A stretch of 64,000 nt of DNA from Flavobacterium sp. N502540 (GTDB lineage: Bacteria > Bacteroidota > Bacteroidia > Flavobacteriales > Flavobacteriaceae): assembly GCF_025947365.1 (NCBI RefSeq), contig NZ_CP110012.1:2232001-2296000 (forward strand), in the 5' to 3' direction. Positions within the stretch are counted from its first letter, which is position 1, and each line of letters starts with the position of its first letter. The notes beneath the pieces were generated by a model. That model worked only from the letters and a program-made list of their open reading frames with translations, was not told the DNA's origin and did not search any database. Both the position numbers and the translations under genes were made by a program. Positions 25,303-33,006 of the stretch are shown here, piece after piece.

Positions 25303-25620
25303 TGTTATCCTGAGCGAAATCGAAGGGTCTGTCAATTGGGAAGGGGCTTCGACTTCGCTCAGCCGGACAAAGCTTTGACTTCGTTTGATCTGACAAAGCT
25401 TTGACTCCGTTTGGTCTGACAAAGCTTTGGCTTCGTGCGGACTGACAAAGGCTTGTCTCAAAGTTGTCATTTCGACGGAGGAGAAATCTTTGTAAGTAAC
25501 TCCGTAACAAGAATCTAATGAAAACGATTGTCGCTCTGAGCGAAGTCGAAGAGCGTGTCAATTTAAGTGGGCTTCGACTTCGCTCAGCCGGACAAAGCTT
25601 TGACTTCGCTGTGTTTAGCA
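25303..25620. repeat. Repeat cluster with a 26-bp tandem array
   Basis: Four tandem 26-base units (25341-25366, 25367-25392, 25393-25418, 25419-25444) are degenerate copies, e.g. ACAAAGCTTTGACTTCG in units 1 and 2 (one mismatch). Around them, at 25.31 kb and 25.54-25.6 kb, the CTGAGCGAAGTCGAAG core appears in both orientations. An ORF read through here is an artefact of this repeat. No gene is seen in the 25247-25714 gap. Confidence 0.8.
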
Positions 25621-25630
25621 AAAAAAGAAA

Positions 25631-25665
25631 AGGCTTAGTCAAAGTTTTAAACTTTGACTAAGCCT
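25631..25665 (-). terminator. Terminator of the M16 peptidase pair
   Basis: A perfect 16-bp stem, AGGCTTAGTCAAAGTT (25631-25646) with AACTTTGACTAAGCCT (25650-25665). T-rich sequence follows on the minus strand. Confidence 0.85.
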
Positions 25666-25714
25666 CAAAAAATCTTAGTACCTCAGTACCTTAGTGCCTT
25701 ATATTCTAAGCATC

Positions 25715-27763
25715 TTACAAGAAATCTGCTTCAGAAACTCCTTCGTTAATCTTAATATCAGACATTTTGATATCTAACTCAAAACCTACATTCTGAACGA
25801 TATTGAAAGGGATTTTAACTCCTTTTACGTCTTTATAATCGTTGAAGTTGGTAATTTGCGTTGCTGATTTTCCGCCTTGTTCACGAACTTTTGATTCAGC
25901 AAGTTTCAATCCTGATGCAACGTCATAGAAATAAGTTGTTTTACCGTCTTTGATAGCGTAGGCATCTTTACCGTTTATTGGTTCGATACTTTCTACTTTT
26001 AAATCGGTTCTTTTTACAAGTTGAAGTTCTTCAAATGGAGCAGCGCTGGCTTTCATTTCGGCAAGATCATTCCCTTCAAGGTTTTTACGTTGCCCTTGTT
26101 GCTCGATATAAGCGCCTTTATCATTTACAACCTGTTTCATTAAATTCATTGGTCCCATCGCAAGAGATACCATCATTTTTCCTTTTGAATCTAATTTAGA
26201 AATAAAAGTCAATGGGGAAGGAGCTTGAGGAATAGTAGTAGATCCTGTCATCGAAAGTGTTTTTACGGTAGCAACTACTTTTTCTCCACCAATTGCTTTA
26301 AGGTAGTTTTCGAAAACAGTTTTGGCAGTAATTCCCGCTGGAACTTCTTTTTTAGTTACTGGTTTTTCAACTGGATTTCCGTATTTATCGAAATAGAAAA
26401 TCGGAATTTGAAGTTTTTCTAAACCTGTTAGTACATCAGATCCTTTTCCGGCAATTACGATTCGCATATTGTCCAGCATGAAATATTTGTTGGCAACACG
26501 ATAAATATCATCGGCAGTAACGCTGTTGATTGTTTGAATGTATTTTTCGTAGAAATCGGCCGGAAGTTTTTCTGTTTCAATGTTTAAAGCATATCGTGCA
26601 ACAGTTTGTGGTTTTTCAACCTGCATTACAAAACGTCCAATATATCCCGCTTTTACATTTTTTAAAATATCTTCAGAAACTTTTTCAGTTCTGATTCTTT
26701 TGATTTCTTTTACGAATTCTACCACTGCACTATCAGTAACCGTGTTTCTAACGGCAGAAGATGCTTTAAATTTGGTTACATATTTCCCTCCGTCGATACT
26801 TGATCTTGCGCCATACGTCCAACCGTGTTTTTCACGTAAATTCATGTTCAGGTAACTGTTGAAATCACCACCTAAAATTTGATTTGCAATCACAGCAGGG
26901 AAGAAATCAGGATCGCTCATTCTCAAATTCACCGTATTCACCAATGAAATTTCAGATTGAACGGCATTTGGAACGTCAACAAAATCAATTTGAAGTTTAG
27001 CAGCATTTTCAGGAGCCGGATAGGTGTTTTTTGGTGTAGCTTGTTTTTTCCAGCCGCTAAAAAGTTTTTCTACAGCCGCTTTCGTTTCTTTAAATTTAAC
27101 ATCACCTATGATTACCAAATAAGCATTTTCAGGAACAAAATAGGTAGTATAATTAGACTGAACATCAGCAAGAGTCACATTTTTCACTGTTCCTTCTGAA
27201 AGATATTCTCCAAATGGGTGGTTTTTTCCAAACGCCAAAACGTCAACAACTCTGCTGGCAATTGCCGGAACACTTTTTTCGTCGGCTTTAAGTCCTTCGA
27301 TTAATTTTGCTTTTTCTTTATCAAATTCTGATTGTGTGAAATTGGGCTGTAAAGCTCCTTCAGCTAAAAGCTCCAGAACACGTCCTGAATATTTGGAAAG
27401 TGAACTTCCGGAAGCTCCTGAAGAAGAAAAATTAATATTTGCTCCGTAAAAGTCGATTTCTTCGTTAAAAGCTTCTTTTGTTATTTTTTTTGTTCCGTTA
27501 CCAATTAAGGCACTAGTTAATTCGTCAACCCCTTTTTTGTTTCCTTCGGCAAAAGGAGCGTTGTCAAGGGTTAGAGTAAAACTTACTCTTGGTAATTTAT
27601 GATTTTCAACCACCAAAACTTTCATCCCGTTCGCCAAAACAAAAGTTTGTGGCTTTTTGATGTTGACTACAGGAGAATTGCCTGGTTTTGGTTGTGGACG
27701 GTCTTGTGCTTGCATAATTCCAGTTAGGAATAAAAGTATTAAAAATGTATGTATTTTTTTCAT
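25715..27763 (-). CDS. M16 peptidase-like protein lacking the zinc motif, with C-terminal extension
   Basis: A 682-residue exported protein (signal peptide to about MQAQ, residue 20) with the two M16 half-domains. Where active M16 enzymes have H-x-x-E-H, this chain has E81-L-T-S-A85 after GV, so the catalytic zinc site is absent. After the M16 part (to about residue 455) there is an extra ~220-residue domain with a KTLSMTGSTTIPQ start, resembling outer-membrane lipoprotein-sorting-like domains. It directly follows the intact M16 gene (11-base gap), as in two-subunit processing-protease pairs. Confidence 0.88.
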   Translation of the reverse strand: MKKIHTFLILLFLTGIMQAQDRPQPKPGNSPVVNIKKPQTFVLANGMKVLVVENHKLPRVSFTLTLDNAPFAEGNKKGVDELTSALIGNGTKKITKEAFNEEIDFYGANINFSSSGASGSSLSKYSGRVLELLAEGALQPNFTQSEFDKEKAKLIEGLKADEKSVPAIASRVVDVLAFGKNHPFGEYLSEGTVKNVTLADVQSNYTTYFVPENAYLVIIGDVKFKETKAAVEKLFSGWKKQATPKNTYPAPENAAKLQIDFVDVPNAVQSEISLVNTVNLRMSDPDFFPAVIANQILGGDFNSYLNMNLREKHGWTYGARSSIDGGKYVTKFKASSAVRNTVTDSAVVEFVKEIKRIRTEKVSEDILKNVKAGYIGRFVMQVEKPQTVARYALNIETEKLPADFYEKYIQTINSVTADDIYRVANKYFMLDNMRIVIAGKGSDVLTGLEKLQIPIFYFDKYGNPVEKPVTKKEVPAGITAKTVFENYLKAIGGEKVVATVKTLSMTGSTTIPQAPSPLTFISKLDSKGKMMVSLAMGPMNLMKQVVNDKGAYIEQQGQRKNLEGNDLAEMKASAAPFEELQLVKRTDLKVESIEPINGKDAYAIKDGKTTYFYDVASGLKLAESKVREQGGKSATQITNFNDYKDVKGVKIPFNIVQNVGFELDIKMSDIKINEGVSEADFL

Positions 27764-27774
27764 GATTCGATGAC

Positions 27775-29097
27775 TTAGTTTTGAGCTTTAGTTGAAGGGA
27801 TATAGTCTAAAATTAAACGCTGGTTAGGGTTTAGGTATTTTTTTGCTACTTCTCTGATCTCTTCTCTGGTGATAGAGTGATAAAGGTCGATCTCAGTATT
27901 TATCAAATTAACATCTCCGTAAAGCAGATAGAAAGAAGCCAGATTTTCAGCTATTCCTTCTACTGTTGAATTGGCATTCACAAAATTATTATCGAATTTG
28001 TTTTGTAATTTTTGATAATCTTTTTCAGAAATTAAGTCCGTTTGAATTTTTACAATTTCTTCGTCCATTTCTTTTAAGATGTCGGCTGTTGTATTAGGAG
28101 CCATTGGCAAGCCGTATAAAATGTACATTCCGTAATCTTCCTGACTAAATCCTACTGCTCCAATCTGAAGCGCCATTTTCTTGTCGTCTACAATTTTTTT
28201 GTACAGTTTAGAGCTTTTTCCATCACTTAAGTAAGAAGAAATCAAATCCAGAACTCTCGCATCTCTGGTTTTCATCGATGGTGTTCTGTACGAAGCAACT
28301 ACCATTGGAATCTGAATGTTCGGATCTTCGTAAGTGGCTTTTATGGTCTGATTGATTGGTTCTTCTACGTAAGTTTGTTTTTTTAATTCTTCTCCTTTTG
28401 GAATTGGAGCAAAATATTTCTGAATCCATTCTTTCGTTTTTGCTTTGTCAAAATCACCTGCCACCACTAAAACAGCATTGTTTGGGGTGTAGAATTTTTT
28501 ATTAAAAGCCTGAAATTCTTCAAGAGTTGCGGCATCCAGATCCTTCATGGAACCAATAGTGGTCCAGCGGTACGGGTGTTTTTTGAACATGTTCTCTTTT
28601 ACAACCGGCAAGATGTTTCCATATGGCTGATTGTCATAACGCAGTCTTTTTTCTTCCTTAACCACTTCGTTTTGAGTGTCAACTCCAATTTTATTGATAA
28701 TCGGATGCATTAATCTTTCCGATTCCATCCATAAGCCAAGTTCTAAGTTGTTTGAAGGTAAAACTTCATAGTAATAGGTTCTGTCGTCAGTAGTGTTGGC
28801 GTTGTTTACACCTCCATTAGCAGTAACGATCTTCATCCATTCACCACGTTTAATATTTTTAGTTCCTTCAAATAATAAATGTTCAAAGAAATGTGCAAAA
28901 CCTGTTCGGTCCGGACGTTCGTCTTTTGATCCTACATGGTACATAACCGAGGTAATCACAACCGGAGCAGAAGGATCATTGTGTAAAATGACGTGCATAC
29001 CGTTGTCTAAATTGTATTCTTCAAAAGCTACCTTTTGAGCATGAGCCACTCCGCCGAGCATTAGTGCCGCACTTAACATAATGATTGAATTTTTCAT
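27775..29097 (-). CDS. M16 family zinc metallopeptidase (catalytic partner)
   Basis: A 440-residue exported pitrilysin-family peptidase. The inverted zinc motif H69-F-F-E72-H73 lies in GFAHFFEHLLFEGT. The third ligand glutamate is in NEVVKEEKRLRYDN. The signal peptide begins at the ATG at 29097 (MKNSIIMLSAALMLGG); a longer in-frame start at 29184 is rejected because a -7-like box (29166-29159) lies inside that extension. It is followed by the zinc-less M16 gene, and together they likely make a heterodimeric periplasmic peptidase. Substrate unknown. Confidence 0.92.
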   Translation of the reverse strand: MKNSIIMLSAALMLGGVAHAQKVAFEEYNLDNGMHVILHNDPSAPVVITSVMYHVGSKDERPDRTGFAHFFEHLLFEGTKNIKRGEWMKIVTANGGVNNANTTDDRTYYYEVLPSNNLELGLWMESERLMHPIINKIGVDTQNEVVKEEKRLRYDNQPYGNILPVVKENMFKKHPYRWTTIGSMKDLDAATLEEFQAFNKKFYTPNNAVLVVAGDFDKAKTKEWIQKYFAPIPKGEELKKQTYVEEPINQTIKATYEDPNIQIPMVVASYRTPSMKTRDARVLDLISSYLSDGKSSKLYKKIVDDKKMALQIGAVGFSQEDYGMYILYGLPMAPNTTADILKEMDEEIVKIQTDLISEKDYQKLQNKFDNNFVNANSTVEGIAENLASFYLLYGDVNLINTEIDLYHSITREEIREVAKKYLNPNQRLILDYIPSTKAQN

Positions 29098-29158
29098 AAA
29101 GATTAATAAATTTATATTACCTAATAAATAGGTAGTCAAGAGTTGATTATCGTTACAC

Positions 29159-29166
29159 CAAAAATA
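29159..29166 (-). promoter_or_regulatory. Possible -7 box for the M16 pair
   Basis: The minus strand reads TATTTTTG, about 60 bases before the ATG at 29097. No matching TTG element is seen upstream. Confidence 0.4.
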
Positions 29167-29309
29167 GTTTTTTTTAGCCAGCATTTAGGAATACGAGGGG
29201 AAAATGATTAAGTTTTAACAGTATTTTACTTCTAAATAGCTTTTTTGGGGTGCAGAAATGTCTTGAAAAACAGACGTAAAGCCGAAATAAATATTTTTGA
29301 AGTAAGGGA

Positions 29310-29339
29310 TTGCACAGTAAATTATTAGTTGTATATTTG
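29310..29339 (+). promoter_or_regulatory. rplU-rpmA promoter
   Basis: TTG (29310-29312), a 19-base spacer and TATATTTG (29332-29339) match the consensus exactly, 30 bases before the ATG. Confidence 0.85.
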
Positions 29340-29369
29340 CAACCTTAAAAATCAATAAATCAATTTGGT

Positions 29370-29804
29370 ATGTATGCAATCGTAGAGATAGCAGGGCAAC
29401 AATTTAAAGTAAGCAAAGACTTAAAGGTTTATGTTCACCGTTTGGCTAACGAAGAAGGTTCAAAAGTTTCTTTTGACAAAGTTCTTTTATTAGACGATAA
29501 TGGAAATGTAACTTTAGGCGCCCCAGCTATAGAAGGTGCTTCAGTAGAAGCTAAAGTGTTACAACACTTAAAAGGAGACAAAGTTATCGTTTTCAAAAAG
29601 AAAAGAAGAAAAGGATACAAAAAGAGAAATGGTCACAGACAATATCTTACTCAAATTGTAATTGAAGGTATTACTGCAGCTGGTGGAACTAAAAAAGCAG
29701 CAGCTAAAAAAGCGGTTGTAGCTGAAGAAGTATCTGCTGAAGCAGAAGCTCCAAAAGCAAAAAAAGCAGCTCCAAAAGCAAAAAAAGAAGCTACTAAAGA
29801 ATAA
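29370..29804 (+). CDS. rplU: 50S ribosomal protein L21
   Basis: The L21 core occupies residues 1-102 (MYAIVEIAGQQFKVSKD, then KVIVFKKKRRKGYKKRNGHRQ near 74-94), which binds 23S rRNA. A tail of about 40 residues, rich in Lys, Ala and Glu with repeated KKAA words, extends the 144-residue chain beyond the usual ~103. Such a tail is common in Flavobacteriia. rpmA follows after 24 bases, the standard operon. Confidence 0.96.
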   Translation: MYAIVEIAGQQFKVSKDLKVYVHRLANEEGSKVSFDKVLLLDDNGNVTLGAPAIEGASVEAKVLQHLKGDKVIVFKKKRRKGYKKRNGHRQYLTQIVIEGITAAGGTKKAAAKKAVVAEEVSAEAEAPKAKKAAPKAKKEATKE

Positions 29805-29828
29805 TAACAATATTTAAACTCATACGTC

Positions 29829-30089
29829 ATGGCTCACAAGAAAGGTGTCGGTAGTTCGAAGAATGGTAGAGAATCAGAATCAAAACGTCTAGGCGTTAAG
29901 ATTTTTGGTGGTCAAGCTGCTATTGCTGGGAACATCATCGTTAGACAAAGAGGTTCAAAACACAATCCAGGTGAAAATGTTTACATCAGTAAAGATCACA
30001 CACTACACGCAAGAGTAGCAGGAGTTGTTAAGTTCCAAAAGAAAAAAGATAACAAATCTTATGTATCTATCCTTCCATTCGAAGCATAA
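29829..30089 (+). CDS. rpmA: 50S ribosomal protein L27
   Basis: The 86-residue L27 begins [20 protein letters not shown] and keeps the family core [21 protein letters not shown]. Its N-terminus reaches the peptidyl-transferase centre in known ribosomes. There is no Firmicutes-type cleavable N-terminal extension. Second gene of the rplU-rpmA operon, followed by a terminator. Confidence 0.97.
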   Translation: MAHKKGVGSSKNGRESESKRLGVKIFGGQAAIAGNIIVRQRGSKHNPGENVYISKDHTLHARVAGVVKFQKKKDNKSYVSILPFEA

Positions 30090-30109
30090 TCATTAGATTA
30101 CTTATTACA

Positions 30110-30143
30110 AAAACCCGTTCATCTTTGGTGAACGGGTTTTTTT
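30110..30143 (+). terminator. Terminator of rplU-rpmA
   Basis: AAAACCCGTTCA (30110-30121) and TGAACGGGTTTT (30129-30140) form a 12-bp stem followed by T. Confidence 0.9.
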
Positions 30144-30161
30144 GTGGGATGATGAAAGGTT

Positions 30162-30259
30162 AAGTTTCAGGTTTCAGGTTCCAAGTTCCAAGTTTCAAGT
30201 TTCAAGTTTCAGGTTTTGAGTTCCAAGTTCCAAGTTTCAGGTTTCAGGTTTTGAGTTTT
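30162..30259. repeat. Fourteen-unit 7-bp repeat array
   Basis: Reading from 30162, 14 heptamers follow in strict register: AAGTTTC, AGGTTTC, AGGTTCC, AAGTTCC, three AAGTTTC, AGGTTTT, GAGTTCC and so on to GAGTTTT. Variation is mostly A/G at position 2 and T/C at positions 6-7. There is no ORF and no palindrome. Confidence 0.85.
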
Positions 30260-30294
30260 AGATTTAAGTCTAAGATTTATAATTGACATCACGA

Positions 30295-30340
30295 TGTCCG
30301 GCTGAGCGAAGTCGAAGCCCTTGCTCAGTCGGACTCGGAT
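30295..30340. repeat. Single copy of the CTGAGCGAAGTCGAAG element
   Basis: GTCCGGCTGAGCGAAGTCG is the same wording as at 17112-17130. Here the returning arm is shorter (GCTCAGTCGGAC), giving a degenerate hairpin just downstream of the serine hydrolase gene end. Confidence 0.65.
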
Positions 30341-30356
30341 CTGTTTTTTAGAGCAA

Positions 30357-32033
30357 CTACTTTTGTTTATTTGATAGTATTGCGGGTAAAATATAATCTT
30401 GTACAATGGTATTAGCTTGTGCGTGCCCATAAGGTTTGTTGTATGCTTTTGAGGTAATGATTACTACAAGCGGAAGATTTTTGAAAATCATAAACTCATT
30501 TCCTCCATTACCAGCGCAATAATAGGTTTCGTAAGGAGTATTTTTAAAAGTGAAAGTTTTGTTCCAAAATAAGTAACCATAGAATTCATTTTGTCTTTCC
30601 GGAATTTGAATTTGGTGCGTAAGGGTTTTTTGAACCCAATCGGCAGTTAAGATTTGTTTGTCCTTCCAGAGACCGTTATTTTGATACAACTGTGCATATT
30701 TTGCGTAATCCAGAGAAGTCATTTGAAGGCTTCCGGCGGTATTCGCTACTTTTTGAGGAGTATATTGCCATTGGTAATGAGTAATGTTTAAAGGCTTAAA
30801 AAGTTTTTCATCGGCATATTTTTCTAATCCGTCCGGAACGGATTTATGGATTATATCGCCTAATAAAACAACTCCGGCTGTAAAATAATCCCATTGACCG
30901 CCATTGGTTTTGGATTTGTCCATAGGTAAGTCTAAAGTGAATTTTACCCAATTATCGCTAGGATACATGTTTTCTTCGTTCCCGGGAGAATCACTATTTT
31001 GATCGGATCCTTCAAAAGCAGCACTCATGGTGAGTAAATCTTTTATTTTTACATTGTCTTTTTTGGAATCGTAATTTGCAAAACTCTTTAAATCATAGAA
31101 TTGGTCTAATGTCTGATTTTCGTTTTTAAGATAGCCGTCGTTTATGGCAATTCCGACTAAGGTTGATGCAAAAGATTTTCCTGCCGATCGGGTGTCGTGC
31201 AATGTGTTTCTGTTAGATTCATTAAAATATTCTTCAAGCAGTAGTTTTTTATCGTAGACGACAACGATACTTGTGATTTCCTTCAAATTGTAGCTGGCAA
31301 TAGCAGCATTGAGTTTTTCAATTTTCTTCTTGTCAAAAGTAAAATTCGAAACTTCCCAGTCACTGTTAGGTTGGATAGGCTGAACTTCGATTTGTTTGGC
31401 GGTTAGCTTTGGAGCTTTTAGGATAAGCTGAACTTCTCCCTTTGCAATTAAATCGCCAGTTTTAATCTCATTATTTTTATCGGATTTAAGGTAAGGGCGA
31501 ATTTCTATTTTTAGTTTGTGCTTGCCGTTGGTTAGGGCTTTTTCTCCGCCATTAAGTTTGAATCTTTCCCATAAATAAATAGACCACCAGTCTTCTTTTT
31601 TAGTACTGGTTAAAGGGACTCTAAAGGTTGTCGAAGTGTTTTTACTGCCTGCTGATCCAAAACTGCATCCGTAGTTAAGGTTTTCGGTGTAGAGGAGTTT
31701 ATTATCGATGTAAAAGGCAAACTGAAGGTTTCCGGTTGTTAAAAGTTGATCTGCGGATAATTCAGGATTTAATTGGTGCAGGTAGTTGATGACGGAGTTG
31801 TTCATAAAAACTCTGATGTTCAGATCAGATTTGTAGGTTAGCTCAAAAGATTTCAGAATATCAGATTCTTTATACTGCTCCAGAGGAATGTTGCCCTTCA
31901 TAAAAGTAACTTTACCAATGTTGTTTTTATGCAGTTCGGTTGTAATCTCATCGGGTTTGAACAGATTATTGTTTTGTGCCGAAACTATGCCGTTGCAAAA
32001 TAGCAGGGCAAGTAAAAGAAAGTGTTTTGTCAT
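30357..32033 (-). CDS. Serine hydrolase, beta-lactamase class C / PBP4* fold
   Basis: A 558-residue exported protein (signal peptide from MTKHFLLLALLFCNG). An N-terminal ~230-residue part with no clear family precedes a beta-lactamase-like domain. The nucleophile motif is S283-A-G-K286 in TRSAGKSF, and the fold continues through LLTMSAAFEG, WDYFTAGVVLLGDII and a YYCAGNGGNEFMIF end. Start at 32033 is preferred over 32060 because the signal peptide begins there. Likely acts on an ester or peptide at the envelope; antibiotic hydrolysis is not implied. Follows the AraC gene on the same strand (75-base gap). Confidence 0.82.
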   Translation of the reverse strand: MTKHFLLLALLFCNGIVSAQNNNLFKPDEITTELHKNNIGKVTFMKGNIPLEQYKESDILKSFELTYKSDLNIRVFMNNSVINYLHQLNPELSADQLLTTGNLQFAFYIDNKLLYTENLNYGCSFGSAGSKNTSTTFRVPLTSTKKEDWWSIYLWERFKLNGGEKALTNGKHKLKIEIRPYLKSDKNNEIKTGDLIAKGEVQLILKAPKLTAKQIEVQPIQPNSDWEVSNFTFDKKKIEKLNAAIASYNLKEITSIVVVYDKKLLLEEYFNESNRNTLHDTRSAGKSFASTLVGIAINDGYLKNENQTLDQFYDLKSFANYDSKKDNVKIKDLLTMSAAFEGSDQNSDSPGNEENMYPSDNWVKFTLDLPMDKSKTNGGQWDYFTAGVVLLGDIIHKSVPDGLEKYADEKLFKPLNITHYQWQYTPQKVANTAGSLQMTSLDYAKYAQLYQNNGLWKDKQILTADWVQKTLTHQIQIPERQNEFYGYLFWNKTFTFKNTPYETYYCAGNGGNEFMIFKNLPLVVIITSKAYNKPYGHAQANTIVQDYILPAILSNKQK

Positions 32034-32108
32034 TTGATTGATTATAAGATTGAAAGGCAAAGTTAGTCTGCAATAAATTCTAAAAATTGTACAGGATTAA
32101 CATCTGAC

Positions 32109-32921
32109 TCATTTTTGGAACAGTATTTTTTTGTGTTCGGAAGGATTCAGACCGTTAATTTCTCTAAAGGATCGGGTCAGGTGACTTTGGTCAGAGAAGC
32201 CACATTCGTACGCGATTTCGGTTAAGGACTTGCTTTGAAGGGCAATGAGTGAGAGTGCTTTTTCTACTTTTAATTTTCGCATGTACTCTCCCAGGTTGCA
32301 ATGAAAATACTTTGAAAAATCTCTTGAAAGGTGAATAGGGTGAATGCCTAATATTTTAGATAAATAATCAAGTGTAATGGTTTCGGTAAGCTGATCGTGA
32401 AGGATTTCATCAATCATTGTGACCCATTTCGGATTTTTATGTTTGATGGATTCAAAATCACCATTTAGTTTTGATAAGATTTCAATTAACAGGGTTTGTG
32501 TAGAAAGGTCAAAATGAAAATCATCAATTTTAGTCGCTCTGAAAATTTTATACATCAAAAGTTTGATGTCGGGGTTTAAGACAGTTGTGCTTCCTTGGAG
32601 GTTGTTGCTGTTTAAGGTGAGGTCGTCAAACCATTTTTTTTCAATTTCAAGATGAAAACCTCTGGTAAAGCCTTCCGGTTTAATGTTGTAGTGAGGTTCT
32701 TGCCAGTTATGAAACAAGAGGCTTCCAGGAGCGCAATTGTAAATCTCTTTTTTATTCCCTTCAATTACATTGCCCTGCAGGATAAAGGTAAAATAAGCAT
32801 GCTCATGATAATGCCAGTCTACTGTAGGGTGTGTATATACGGTATCAGTCAACGTTATTCCTTCAAGAGAAATCGTTTTGTTGGTCTGGCCGTAAAACTC
32901 TCCTTTTTTAGATTGTTTCAT
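32109..32921 (-). CDS. AraC family transcriptional regulator
   Basis: A 270-residue regulator with an N-terminal cupin-like sensing domain (HPTVDWHYHEHAYFTFILQG, about residues 32-51) and a C-terminal pair of helix-turn-helix motifs (about 170-268: LDYLSKILGIHPIHLSRDFS, then IAYECGFSDQSHLTRSFRE). The inducer is unknown. A consensus promoter lies at 32941-32972. It sits just upstream of the serine hydrolase gene, so that gene is its most likely local target, by adjacency only. Confidence 0.92.
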   Translation of the reverse strand: MKQSKKGEFYGQTNKTISLEGITLTDTVYTHPTVDWHYHEHAYFTFILQGNVIEGNKKEIYNCAPGSLLFHNWQEPHYNIKPEGFTRGFHLEIEKKWFDDLTLNSNNLQGSTTVLNPDIKLLMYKIFRATKIDDFHFDLSTQTLLIEILSKLNGDFESIKHKNPKWVTMIDEILHDQLTETITLDYLSKILGIHPIHLSRDFSKYFHCNLGEYMRKLKVEKALSLIALQSKSLTEIAYECGFSDQSHLTRSFREINGLNPSEHKKILFQK

Positions 32922-32940
32922 GAGTGCGTTGGTTGCTGTT

Positions 32941-32972
32941 CAAAACTATAAATATAATTTGATTTAAAACAA
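32941..32972 (-). promoter_or_regulatory. Promoter of the araC-type gene
   Basis: On the minus strand TTG (32972-32970), 21 bases and TAGTTTTG (32948-32941), 20 bases before the ATG. Confidence 0.6.
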
Positions 32973-33000
32973 AAAAACCTGCTCATTATGAACAGGTTTT
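32970..33000 (-). terminator. Terminator of the AsmA-like gene
   Basis: AAAACCTG (32974-32981) and CAGGTTTT (32993-33000) form the stem; a T-run follows on the minus strand. It overlaps the -33 region of the next promoter. Confidence 0.75.
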
Positions 33001-33006
33001 CTGGTT

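Noticed and set aside
25341..25444. Possible CRISPR array
   Set aside because: The 26-base units are contiguous and degenerate, with no variable spacers and no cas genes nearby.
25277..25642. Minus-strand ORF of 121 residues with repeated SKLCPAERSRSP words
   Set aside because: The repeated peptide is the translation of the intergenic repeat, not a protein.
29098..29184. Longer N-terminus of the first M16 peptidase
   Set aside because: A -7-like box lies within it and the signal peptide begins at 29097.
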